Positions 1-8,582 of a DNA stretch of 43,662 bases are shown piece after piece. Source of the stretch: Bacteroidales bacterium (GTDB taxonomy: Bacteria > Bacteroidota > Bacteroidia > Bacteroidales > UBA932); NCBI GenBank assembly GCA_015060385.1, contig SUYO01000011.1:1-43662 (forward strand), given 5' to 3'. The position numbers were made by a program, and so were the translations under genes. How positions within the stretch are numbered: position 1 is the stretch's first letter; the number at the start of each line of letters is the position of its first letter. The notes under the pieces are model-generated. The model did no database searches. It was given only the letters and a program-made list of their open reading frames with translations, and was not told the origin of the DNA.

Positions 1-142
1 AACAAGATTGATAGGATTTCTGTTGCTGTAACAGAAAAATAATAGAATTTTATTTACCTGATATATAACAACTTATAGATTTGGCTGAAAATATTATGTA
101 GGTTGTGCTTGGATTTCAACTGGGAATCCCGATTTGTCTGTG

Positions 143-150
143 CAAATATA
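143..150 (-). promoter_or_regulatory. Possible promoter -7 box firing off the left edge
   Basis: On the minus strand this reads TATATTTG, matching the Bacteroides-type TAnnTTTG box. No clear TTTG -33 partner is present at 19-20 bp. It points towards base 1, so it would serve a gene beyond the window; the remaining bases 1-142 contain no convincing start codon with a long frame and look like a leader. Confidence 0.4.
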
Positions 151-180
151 CGAAACATCTCACAGAAAGCTATCAGCACG

Positions 181-206
181 AAAAAAGCATCTCAGACGAG
201 ATGCTT
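181..206 (-). terminator. Rho-independent terminator after the PagL-like gene
   Basis: On the minus strand a perfect 9-bp stem (AAGCATCTC / GAGATGCTT, loop GTCT) runs into a T tract. It lies about 190 bp downstream of the stop of the PagL-like gene with only a palindromic repeat in between, so it probably ends that transcript. Confidence 0.7.
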
Positions 207-307
207 AACTTTTGCCCCTTATGCGTGGCGGAAGTGTATCAAAATGGGTATTCCATCTTTGAAATCTGCCATTTTGTATAGTGTTAACATTGTTAATTCC
301 ATTCATA

Positions 308-382
308 GAGATCCTCACGTCGCTGCGCTCCTCAGGATGACGACACTGTCATTTCGAGCGAGCAAAGCGAGTCGAGAAATCT
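308..382. repeat. REP-like palindromic repeat, composite copy
   Basis: The segment starts with GAGATCCTCACGTC, has CTCCTCAGGATGAC about 10 bases later, and continues into a second module, GTCATTTCGAGCG to GTCGAGAAATCT. The first module recurs at 11086-11126 in the same orientation, and a related module lies inside a gene at 12828-12907. This copy begins about ten bases past the stop of the preceding minus-strand gene. The rest of the 1-392 gap holds a terminator and a possible outward promoter but no convincing gene. Confidence 0.75.
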
Positions 383-392
383 ACATCGGGCA

Positions 393-1769
393 TCACTTCC
401 ACCAGTTCCTGCGGTGGTGGAAAATCTTGCCTTTTCCTTCCGGACGGCTGTCCCTCTTGTAGAACGGAATCTGGTAGCCTATACCGAACTCGACAAATTC
501 AGCAATGTGAAGGTGGGTCTTGCAGCTTGCCTGAAGGTAAAGATTGTCCCAGACACGGTATCTGAGGCCGAAGCGGATGTAGTGCGCTACCTCCTCGCTT
601 CCGGCTCCATAGGAATCATACAGCAGAGGACGCTTAGGAACAACCGTGCCGATGTTTTCCTGATGATACCTTGCATAGATATGGCGGGATGGATTATAGA
701 AATACAGTCCCCAGTCAACGACGGCCGTCACAGCACCGAACTTGAACTCGTTGTTAATTGAAATTCCAGCACGTACCTTCTGTGCAAATGTGTAATCCAC
801 ATCCTTCTGATCCCCGCAGGTCGTACAATCATAGAACTTGTCAAGTTCGCCATCATGATCGGTATCCTCCGCGAAATCTCCGTCACAGTACAGCGAGCGG
901 TCTGTATTCTTCGTGACCGCATCGTTAAAGAACACATCAAGACCCAGTCCTATAGCATACCAGTTGTTGACATGGTATACGGTTCCTGCATGGAACGATG
1001 AGACAAGGAACCTGTTCGGGTCGGCAATGGCAGACTTCTGGGCTCCAGCCGATCCGGTTATGTTCACAGCCCATCCATACGGCAGGTCGGGGAACTGAAC
1101 CGGCTTTCTGGTCGATTGAGAATTGAAGGTTGCGGTAACACCCAAGGAGCCGAAGAGGGCATTGACACCAATATTAGGCATGCATGTACGTCCGTTGCTC
1201 ATATGCACATATCCGAATTCAACACCGGCAGCCAGATATCTGGTGATAGGGACATTGAACTGCAGTCCGGCATTCAGGTATACGTTGAGAGTCGACCCGA
1301 AGATGGTATTCACGGTAGGTTCATAATAATGGTCCGGATCCTGGTCAGCCTGTGTGTACCAGTGCTCGGTCACTGCGGCAAGTCCTCCGGCTACCTTGAA
1401 CCTCATCTGGAAATATTCGGTATCGATGGCATTGAACAACATATACGGATAGACAGCTACCGAATGACCGAGCATCTCATGGCCGAGGTTCAGCCACGAA
1501 ACTCCGATACCGGCCGTAGCGTTGTTCAGATACTGCTGCCAAGGACGCTGCTGCATCGAAGGGAACTCGATGCCCAGATTGACGCCGGCGGGATGGGCTC
1601 CACCGAACTTGTCCCAATGTCTTCCGCTGTCAAGATAGGTACCGCGGAAAGGATATGCCTTGATCGAAAAAGGTGTCTTATCAGTATTCTCTTCAGAAAC
1701 AATCTGTGCAGGAAGAATTCCTGCGAAGGCCACAAGGGCCATCATCACTAAAAACCAACGTCGTATCAT
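393..1769 (-). CDS. PagL-like outer-membrane beta-barrel (acyloxyacyl hydrolase / lipid A deacylase family)
   Basis: A 458-aa exported protein. The ATG at 1769 gives a normal signal peptide (MIRRWFLVMMALVAFAG.. then LPAQ); the longer frame would start at GTG, 12 codons upstream. The body has repeated amphipathic strands and ends with an aromatic residue pattern typical of barrels. Residues 189-201 read HMSN..PNIG, the signature of PagL-type lipid A 3-O-deacylases, with His189 and Ser191 at the catalytic His-x-Ser positions. The residue 12 after the serine, Glu in PagL, is Asn203 here, so activity is uncertain. Residues 302-310 (DTDHDGELD, flanked by Cys) form an Asp-rich, calcium-loop-like insertion in a loop. 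It is larger than PagL (about 170 aa). It could be an inactive structural relative. Family membership is fairly secure; the reaction is inferred. Confidence 0.7.
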   Translation of the reverse strand: MIRRWFLVMMALVAFAGILPAQIVSEENTDKTPFSIKAYPFRGTYLDSGRHWDKFGGAHPAGVNLGIEFPSMQQRPWQQYLNNATAGIGVSWLNLGHEMLGHSVAVYPYMLFNAIDTEYFQMRFKVAGGLAAVTEHWYTQADQDPDHYYEPTVNTIFGSTLNVYLNAGLQFNVPITRYLAAGVEFGYVHMSNGRTCMPNIGVNALFGSLGVTATFNSQSTRKPVQFPDLPYGWAVNITGSAGAQKSAIADPNRFLVSSFHAGTVYHVNNWYAIGLGLDVFFNDAVTKNTDRSLYCDGDFAEDTDHDGELDKFYDCTTCGDQKDVDYTFAQKVRAGISINNEFKFGAVTAVVDWGLYFYNPSRHIYARYHQENIGTVVPKRPLLYDSYGAGSEEVAHYIRFGLRYRVWDNLYLQASCKTHLHIAEFVEFGIGYQIPFYKRDSRPEGKGKIFHHRRNWWK

Positions 1770-1773
1770 CCTA

Positions 1774-1781
1774 CAAAAATA
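1774..1781 (-). promoter_or_regulatory. -7 box almost touching the PagL-like start codon
   Basis: The minus strand reads TATTTTTG only four bases before the ATG at 1769. If functional, the mRNA would be nearly leaderless. There is no clear -33 box, so this may be chance AT-rich sequence. Confidence 0.3.
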
Positions 1782-1803
1782 AACTACACGACGTATAAGA
1801 TGC

Positions 1804-1834
1804 ACGGAAGCCTGCAGATGTTGCAGGCTTCCGT
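1804..1834. terminator. 13-bp perfect hairpin between prfB and the PagL-like gene
   Basis: Arms ACGGAAGCCTGCA (1804-1816) and its exact complement (1822-1834) enclose a 5-base loop. It lies 17 bases after the prfB stop. There is no T tract on either side, so it may be a weak terminator or a 3' mRNA-stabilising stem. Confidence 0.5.
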
Positions 1835-1850
1835 CATATTTAACATTATC

Positions 1851-2915
<1,065 letters not shown>

Positions 2916-2930
2916 ATTTTTCAGTTATAG

Positions 2931-3077
2931 TTTCGCAAGTTATAAGTTCTCGACCATTCGAAGAATCGTCCGGCTTGCGAAACTTATACCCACCGCACTT
3001 TCTTCATTTACGTTACCCCTATCCTAAATCCCTACCGTCACTTCGTGCTGCTCGCTGCAAAAGTCCGCTGGACTTTT
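2931..3077. repeat. Inverted-repeat-rich gap between asnA and prfB
   Basis: TTTCGCAAG at 2931-2939 is repeated as its exact complement at 2974-2982, and TATAAGTT (2941-2948) as its complement at 2981-2988, so the arms can pair in two alternative ways. Further right, 3059-3066 and 3070-3077 form a tight palindrome (AAAAGTCC-GCT-GGACTTTT) that could act as a bidirectional terminator after asnA. The surrounding 2916-3174 gap has no convincing gene. Confidence 0.6.
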
Positions 3078-3174
3078 TGCTTTCCGCTCGCGACCTCGGG
3101 GAAAGGACTTACCTTCGACCTGAAGGTCTCAAAACAAGGTATTACCTGTTACATCACACAAATATACTGAATTT

Positions 3175-4212
3175 TTACACAAGGTCAATCCCGGCCTCAT
3201 GGCATCGCAGCCTCATGTCCTCCGGCCATAGGCTGCTCTGGATTTCGCCGATATGGGCCTTCCTGAGCAGGAACATGCACAGACGGGACTGTCCGATACC
3301 GCCTCCGATTGTCAGCGGAAGCCTGCCTTCAAGCAGCATCCTGTGATACAGCAGACCTTCCTTGGAAGTCTCTCCCCTGAGCTCCAGCTGCCTTCTCAAA
3401 GCCTCCTGATCCACCCTTATTCCCATGCTGGAAACCTCGAATGCACTCTGCAGCACAGGATTCCAGAGAAGAAGGTCGCCGTTGAGACCTTCGTATCCTT
3501 CCTCATTGACCGTAGACCAGTCGTCATAGTCGGCAGACCTGCCGTCATGCGGCCTGCCGTCCGACAGAAGGCCGCCGATTCCGATTATGAACACAGCCTT
3601 GTGTTCCCTTACGACAGCATCCTCACGCTCCTTCGGAGACAGGTCCGGATACATCTTCAGAAGATCCTCGGAATGTACGAAGAAGATATCCTCCGGCAGC
3701 ATAGGCTCGATTTGAGGAAACTCCACATAAAGCTTGTTCTCCGTAACCTTTATCGCCTCGTATATCCTGCGTACAGTCTTCTTGAGGAAGGCAAGGGTCC
3801 GGTCCTCCCGAGAAATCACCTTCTCCCAGTCCCACTGGTCCACATATATCGAATGGATATTGTCCAGTTCCTCCTCCGGGCGAAGGGCGTTCATGTCTGT
3901 GTATATTCCCCTACCCTGAGGCACACCCATCTGCGAGAGCTTCATCCTCTTCCACTTGGCAAGAGAATGGACCACCTCGGCCCTGCTTCCGTCCATGTCA
4001 CGCACCGGGAAGGACACCGGGGATTCGACACCGTTAAGGTCGTCATTAAGACCGGTCCCGCTGAGCACCACCATGGGTGCAGTCACCCTCAGAAGTGCAA
4101 GCTGCGCGGACAGATTGTCCTGAAACATGTCCTTTACCGCCTTGATCGCCTTTTCAGTGTTTTCCACACTGCCTAATATGTTATGGTATCCCTCAGGAAT
4201 GACAAGTGCCAT
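3175..4212 (-). CDS. asnA: Aspartate-ammonia ligase (ammonia-dependent asparagine synthetase)
   Basis: Makes asparagine from aspartate, ammonia and ATP in the cytoplasm. The 345-aa product (E. coli AsnA 330) has the class II synthetase-like AsnA signatures LSGTGLNDDLNG, KWKRMKL and the C-terminal GGGIGQSRL..LLRKAHIGEIQ block. I chose the ATG at 4212, giving MALVIPEGYHN; the frame extends 10 codons upstream but that would include the likely promoter region. It is divergent from murI across a 67-base gap carrying a -7 box for each direction. A palindrome at 3059-3077 may terminate it. Confidence 0.96.
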   Translation of the reverse strand: MALVIPEGYHNILGSVENTEKAIKAVKDMFQDNLSAQLALLRVTAPMVVLSGTGLNDDLNGVESPVSFPVRDMDGSRAEVVHSLAKWKRMKLSQMGVPQGRGIYTDMNALRPEEELDNIHSIYVDQWDWEKVISREDRTLAFLKKTVRRIYEAIKVTENKLYVEFPQIEPMLPEDIFFVHSEDLLKMYPDLSPKEREDAVVREHKAVFIIGIGGLLSDGRPHDGRSADYDDWSTVNEEGYEGLNGDLLLWNPVLQSAFEVSSMGIRVDQEALRRQLELRGETSKEGLLYHRMLLEGRLPLTIGGGIGQSRLCMFLLRKAHIGEIQSSLWPEDMRLRCHEAGIDLV

Positions 4213-4231
4213 GGTATCTTCGTTATTTTTA

Positions 4232-4259
4232 CAAAAATACATAAAAATAAGTATATTTG
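4232..4259. promoter_or_regulatory. Divergent asnA/murI promoter boxes
   Basis: The minus strand reads TATTTTTG at 4239-4232 (towards asnA) and the plus strand TATATTTG at 4252-4259 (towards murI), both fitting TAnnTTTG. The -33 boxes are not clear in this AT-rich 67-base gap. Confidence 0.55.
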
Positions 4260-4279
4260 TATGATATTAATCCGAACAG

Positions 4280-5020
4280 ATGATAGGAATCTTCGACTCA
4301 GGCGCCGGCGGTCTTTCCGTCTTCAGGGAGATATACAAGCTTCTCCCTGAAGAGAAGTTCGTCTACTACTCGGACAACGCGAACTGTCCGTACGGAGAAA
4401 AATCGCGCGAATACATAATCGACCGCGCACGGGCAATCACAGACTTCCTTCTTGAAAAAGGAGCCGACATCATCGTAGTGGCCTGCAACACAGCTACCGC
4501 CGCAGCCATCAGCACCCTGAGAAACGAATACGCCGTAAGCTTCATCGGTATGGAACCGGCGATCAAACCGGCAGCGCAGCTCACGCGCACCGGGGTCGTC
4601 GGAGTCCTGGCGACCGCCGGCACGCTCAAGGCAACAAAGTACATCGACACAAGGGAAAAATGGTCCCGGGACATCAAGGTCGTCGAACACATCGGCCAGG
4701 GATTCGTGGAACTCGTGGAAAACGGCACGACGACAGGACCGGAAGCCGAAGCCGTGGTGTCACGAAGCGTCCGTCCGCTGATCGACTCGGGTGCGGACAC
4801 GATCGTCCTCGGCTGCACGCACTACCCTTTCCTTTCCGAGACCATTGTCAGGACGGCAGGACGACCGATAACCCTTCTCGACCCGGCACCGGCGGTGGCA
4901 AGACATCTTCTGGAAGTCATGCAGGAACAGAGTCTGGTAAGAAAGGACGGATTCTCGATGGAACTTCATTCTTCCGGAGACATGAAGACATTACAGAACA
5001 TATATGACAATCTTTTATAA
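4280..5020 (+). CDS. murI: Glutamate racemase
   Basis: Converts L- to D-glutamate for the peptidoglycan stem peptide. The 246-aa protein starts MIGIFDSGAGGLSV, the family's N-terminal signature. The two catalytic cysteines are visible: Cys69 in VACNTA and Cys179 in LGCTHYP, each with the expected Thr next to it. The length is slightly short of E. coli MurI (285) but normal for this family. A TATATTTG box lies 20 bases upstream. The next gene starts at 5004 or, more likely, 5025, so the two are probably co-transcribed. Confidence 0.96.
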   Translation: MIGIFDSGAGGLSVFREIYKLLPEEKFVYYSDNANCPYGEKSREYIIDRARAITDFLLEKGADIIVVACNTATAAAISTLRNEYAVSFIGMEPAIKPAAQLTRTGVVGVLATAGTLKATKYIDTREKWSRDIKVVEHIGQGFVELVENGTTTGPEAEAVVSRSVRPLIDSGADTIVLGCTHYPFLSETIVRTAGRPITLLDPAPAVARHLLEVMQEQSLVRKDGFSMELHSSGDMKTLQNIYDNLL

Positions 5021-5024
5021 TACT

Positions 5025-5972
5025 ATGAAACGTTTGATGATCATGGCATCTATGGCAATGGCAATAGGATGTTCGGCTTCACTGCAGCCGGAGAACATAA
5101 GCATCGCAGATTACAGGGGCGGCAAGGAGTGTGCGGTAAGCCTCACCTTCGACGACTCGATGAAGGAGCATTACACGATCGTGGCTCCGGAGCTCGAGAA
5201 GAGAGGGTTCAGGGGTACGTTCTGGATGTGCGGGGCATGGATGCCGGCCGAGGCACATATGGACACGACCCATTTCACATGGGCGGAAGCAAAGGAAATG
5301 TCCGACAAGGGACATGAGATGTCGAACCACAGCTGGAGCCATCCGTACCTCACGATGCTTTCGGACGAAGAGCTGGCGGAACAGATAAGGAAGAACGACG
5401 AGGCGATTCTCGCAAACATCGGAAAGGCTTCGACGACATTCTGCTTTCCGTACAACGCATTCAACGAAAAGGTTCTCGAAAAGGCCATGGAAGGCCGCGT
5501 TGGAGCGCGCCTGAAGGAGTTCTGGCTCGGAGGCCAGCACTCTCCGAAGGAATATCTCCAGAAGACTGTGGAGGATGCCCTTGCATCCGGTTCATGGATA
5601 GCAGGTATGACCCACGGCATCAATTACGGATATGACTGCTACAGCGACCCTACAGAGTTCACTGACTTCCTGGATTACCTGAAATCCCTTGAGGAGCGTA
5701 TCTGGGTAGGTACCTTCCGTGATGTGGCCGTCTATACGGCGCTTGCAAAGGATGTGAAGCTGACGATCGCATCTGACGGCAAGGGAGTTTCAGTGACCCC
5801 TTCCGTAACTCTTGACAAGACCCTGTACGAGTATCCTCTTACAATGGTCGTGACAACAGGCGGCAAGAAGATAAAGGCCCAGCAGGACGGAAAGGCTCTC
5901 GAAGTCAAGTACGACGGCGACAACGCCTATCTTGACTTCTGCCCGTTCGCAGGACCTGTGACGATCAGATAG
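5025..5972 (+). CDS. Polysaccharide deacetylase (NodB-like) lipoprotein
   Basis: A predicted envelope lipoprotein of 315 aa; lipobox AIGC with Cys16 as the lipidated residue. The NodB homology domain covers about residues 35-230: motif 1 TFDD (41-44, catalytic and metal Asp) and motif 2 HSWSHP (metal His102 and His106). It probably removes acetyl groups from an N-acetylated glycan; peptidoglycan is plausible next to murI but not shown. The C-terminal 80 residues form a beta-rich extension. The frame opens at 5004 inside murI, but the ATG at 5025, five bases after the murI stop, gives the proper signal peptide. It is followed by a strong hairpin terminator. Confidence 0.85.
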   Translation: MKRLMIMASMAMAIGCSASLQPENISIADYRGGKECAVSLTFDDSMKEHYTIVAPELEKRGFRGTFWMCGAWMPAEAHMDTTHFTWAEAKEMSDKGHEMSNHSWSHPYLTMLSDEELAEQIRKNDEAILANIGKASTTFCFPYNAFNEKVLEKAMEGRVGARLKEFWLGGQHSPKEYLQKTVEDALASGSWIAGMTHGINYGYDCYSDPTEFTDFLDYLKSLEERIWVGTFRDVAVYTALAKDVKLTIASDGKGVSVTPSVTLDKTLYEYPLTMVVTTGGKKIKAQQDGKALEVKYDGDNAYLDFCPFAGPVTIR

Positions 5973-5986
5973 CAGCATATCCATAC

Positions 5987-6031
5987 AAGAGTATCCGGTC
6001 GGAAGACGATGTCTTCCGACCGGATACTCTT
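5987..6031. terminator. Bidirectional terminator, 21-bp perfect stem
   Basis: Arms 5987-6007 and 6011-6031 are exact complements with a 3-base loop; the ends are AA/TT. It sits between the convergent deacetylase gene and the end of the nine-gene minus-strand operon, and can stop both. Confidence 0.85.
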
Positions 6032-6046
6032 ATACTATATATTCTT

Positions 6047-7294
6047 TCAGATGTACTGCTGGCCGACCACTTCGAAGTATGGCTTTCCGTCCAGGACAGA
6101 AACCTTGAAGATAGTGTCCTCAACCTTGTAGTATTCGTTTCCATCCTTGAGGGTCACTGTATCGAAATCCTCTGGAAGTGCCTCGACAAGCGCTCCCGCA
6201 GGAGGAAGGATGACCTTGTACTCTCCGGCTGCATCCTTTGCATAGAAGACTCCGTCCTGGTAGAAATACTCGGAATCTGCTGCAGCATAACTCTGTACAA
6301 GTCCAAGCTCATTCGCAAGTGTGTATGAAGTCTGAGCCAGCTGCTGGTTCTGAGCTATAGAAGCGTTCTGTGCAGCAATCACTGCATTGTTCTTCGCAAT
6401 GATCTCGTTCTGCTCTGCGATATAGGCGTTGTTCTCATTGATGGTACTGTAGGTGTTTGCTACGGTATTGTAATATGAGAGCCTTACCGCTGTCCATGCA
6501 ATGTCAGAGATTATGTCGGCTGCAAGCGCAAGTCCGTGAGGTGGTCTGCAGACTACATAGTATCCTCCGTACGGACGGTACCATATATCATTGTAGCAGT
6601 AATATACCACTCCGTGATATACATGTCTGTGAGCACGTGTAGGAAGGATCCTTACCCTGTATCCATAAAAATGGTCGCTGTGTGACCAGTAATATGACGG
6701 ACGGTCCCAACGCATGAAATCCCTGTCACGTGGGTGTACCCTCGGGTGGTCATGCCTGTGGTCAGGACGGACCTGTACAGGTTTTCCTGGTCCGTGACCC
6801 GGTCCATGTCCGGGACCGTTGCCAGGCTTCATTCCATGATCCCTGTCAGGACGGTCACCAGGTCTGTTGTCCGGCCTGTTATCCGGCCTGCTTTCTGGTC
6901 TGTGACCGTTATTGTTTCCAGGCTTTACGCCCTGCTGCGGTCTTGCCGGTGCAGGTCGTGTCACCTGTTTAGGTTTTTCGTCACGTCTGTCCTGAACAGT
7001 CGGGCGGGTTACTGTCGTGCTTGGTTTTCTGTCAGCACCTGAAGACTGCCTTGCAGCAGGCTTTCTCGTGGTGTTGGACGGGCGTACGGCAGTAGATTTC
7101 CTTTCGTCATTCGACTGTCTGTTCTGCACTGCAGATGAAGACCTGCGGGTCTGAGCGGACTGCGAGGTCTGGGAAGACCGGGAAGTCTGCGAAGACTGCG
7201 ATGAGCGGCGTGTCTGGGCACCTGCATCAGACAAGAACGCGGCCAATGCCATGACTGAAAGCATTGCAGCCATTGTTTTTCTGATTGTTCCCAT
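6047..7294 (-). CDS. DUF6515 family secreted protein with low-complexity N-terminus
   Basis: A 415-aa exported protein of unknown function, signal peptide about residues 1-26 (ends SDAGAQ). Residues 27-70 are Ser/Gln/Thr/Arg repeats; 120-185 are Pro/Asn/Asp/Arg and Gly-His-Gly-Pro repeats (RPDNRPDNRPGDRPD, GPGHGPGHGPGK). A His/Tyr/Trp-rich segment follows (about 195-255), then an Asn/Gln/Ile heptad-like stretch (about 280-320), then the DUF6515 core with LPPAGALVEALPEDFDTV and a C-terminal YYKVEDTIFKV strand. It is the last gene of the minus-strand run, 16 bases after namZ. It may be a surface or periplasmic cell-wall-associated protein; that is inference. Confidence 0.75.
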   Translation of the reverse strand: MGTIRKTMAAMLSVMALAAFLSDAGAQTRRSSQSSQTSRSSQTSQSAQTRRSSSAVQNRQSNDERKSTAVRPSNTTRKPAARQSSGADRKPSTTVTRPTVQDRRDEKPKQVTRPAPARPQQGVKPGNNNGHRPESRPDNRPDNRPGDRPDRDHGMKPGNGPGHGPGHGPGKPVQVRPDHRHDHPRVHPRDRDFMRWDRPSYYWSHSDHFYGYRVRILPTRAHRHVYHGVVYYCYNDIWYRPYGGYYVVCRPPHGLALAADIISDIAWTAVRLSYYNTVANTYSTINENNAYIAEQNEIIAKNNAVIAAQNASIAQNQQLAQTSYTLANELGLVQSYAAADSEYFYQDGVFYAKDAAGEYKVILPPAGALVEALPEDFDTVTLKDGNEYYKVEDTIFKVSVLDGKPYFEVVGQQYI

Positions 7295-7310
7295 GATATG
7301 AAAGTTTTAG

Positions 7311-8567
7311 TTAATAGATGTGGTACTTCTGCGACAGCTTGCGGAAACCGGCTTCGTCCTTGCGCCAATATTCCACGATATCCGCCACCTTGTACCTTTT
7401 GCTGAATTCCTTTCTCACATAATCCGTGCCACATACCTTGTCGAAAAGTCCGTAGCCGGAAATCACCTCAAAAGCCTTCTGCTCGGGATAAAGCTCTGCA
7501 ACAGCCTGCATGACATAGAACTGGGTCTCGGTAACGCGTGCCTTCTCATAGTCCGTAAAGAAGAACTGAAGTCCCTTCACAAGCTCTCCCTTGCGGCTTC
7601 CCGCTATCGGCTTGTACCAGATGGTACGGAAGGATATGCCAGGCAGATCATAGCTTTCCAGACGTGCCTTAAGCTTCTCCGGATCAAGCCATGTAGCTCC
7701 GAAGACCTGGAACGGGAGGGTGTATCCGATGCCGATGTCCATGAATCCGTAGAGTTCTCCGCATATTCCGGAAGCCGAGTAATAGACCGGAGTATCCTTG
7801 AACGGGATGTTCGGAGAAGGCAGGACCCACGGAAGTCCGGTATCCTCATACAGCATATCCCTTCGCCAGCCGTCCATAGGGATGACGGTAAGCTTGCATT
7901 TTACCGGTTCCTGATTACCGAGCTGACCTCGGTTCAATCCTTCCTCATTGATCATCCATGCAAGTTCTCCTACGGTAAGTCCATATATGTACGGTATCCT
8001 GTACTGGCTGACGAAAGAGTTGAATGGCTGTTCGACGTAGCATCCTTCGATCTTGTTTCCTCCCAGAGGGTTGGGACGGTCAAGGACCATCACCTCTATC
8101 CCCTTCTCCGCACAGGCCTCCATCACAAGTCCCAGGGTGCTGATGAAGGTATATGATCGGGCTCCCACATCCTGGATGTCATAGACCATCACATCGATTC
8201 CCTCAAGCATTTCGGGAGTCGGCTTTCTGGTCGATCCATAGAGGGAATGGACCGGAAGACCTGTCGCCGCATCCCTTGTGTCAGCCACCTTGTCCCCGGC
8301 ATACATATCGCCGCGCACACCGTGTTCCGGTCCATATAAGGCAACGAGTTCCACGCCCGGGGCGTTGTAAAGTATGTCCACTGTGGAGTTCAGATATCTG
8401 TCCACACCGCTCGGATTTGTGACGAGTCCTACACGCTTGCCCTTGAGACCTGCAAAATCACGTTCCGCAAGGACCTCCACTCCCGGTTTCACAACACGGC
8501 CCGAGGCATTGCAACCTACAGACACGAATCCGGCAAGTACCGCTATAACTACGAACAGTCTTCTCAT
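7311..8567 (-). CDS. namZ: Exo-beta-N-acetylmuramidase NamZ-like lipoprotein (DUF1343)
   Basis: DUF1343 enzymes of the NamZ type (GH171) release MurNAc from the non-reducing end of peptidoglycan fragments. The 418-aa protein shows the family blocks GLVTNPSGVD, LYGPEHGVRGD, YDIQDVGARSYTF and VLDRPNPLGG. Lipobox VSVGC (Cys19) suggests envelope attachment. The ATG at 8567 gives MRRLFVV; another ATG lies three codons upstream. It sits six bases or so below the serpin gene and downstream of the AmpG-like permease and SpoIID fusion, so the context supports cell-wall recycling. Substrate specificity is inferred from family and neighbours. Confidence 0.88.
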   Translation of the reverse strand: MRRLFVVIAVLAGFVSVGCNASGRVVKPGVEVLAERDFAGLKGKRVGLVTNPSGVDRYLNSTVDILYNAPGVELVALYGPEHGVRGDMYAGDKVADTRDAATGLPVHSLYGSTRKPTPEMLEGIDVMVYDIQDVGARSYTFISTLGLVMEACAEKGIEVMVLDRPNPLGGNKIEGCYVEQPFNSFVSQYRIPYIYGLTVGELAWMINEEGLNRGQLGNQEPVKCKLTVIPMDGWRRDMLYEDTGLPWVLPSPNIPFKDTPVYYSASGICGELYGFMDIGIGYTLPFQVFGATWLDPEKLKARLESYDLPGISFRTIWYKPIAGSRKGELVKGLQFFFTDYEKARVTETQFYVMQAVAELYPEQKAFEVISGYGLFDKVCGTDYVRKEFSKRYKVADIVEYWRKDEAGFRKLSQKYHIY

Positions 8568-8582
8568 ATAAGTCATTCCTGA

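Noticed and set aside
205..307. Small minus-strand gene of about 33 codons before the 181-206 terminator
   Set aside because: No ribosome site, no recognisable protein, and it begins in the palindromic repeat; probably part of the 3' untranslated region.
103..462. 119-aa plus-strand gene at the left end
   Set aside because: It runs across the terminator, the palindromic repeat and the antisense of the PagL-like gene, with no signal or domain.
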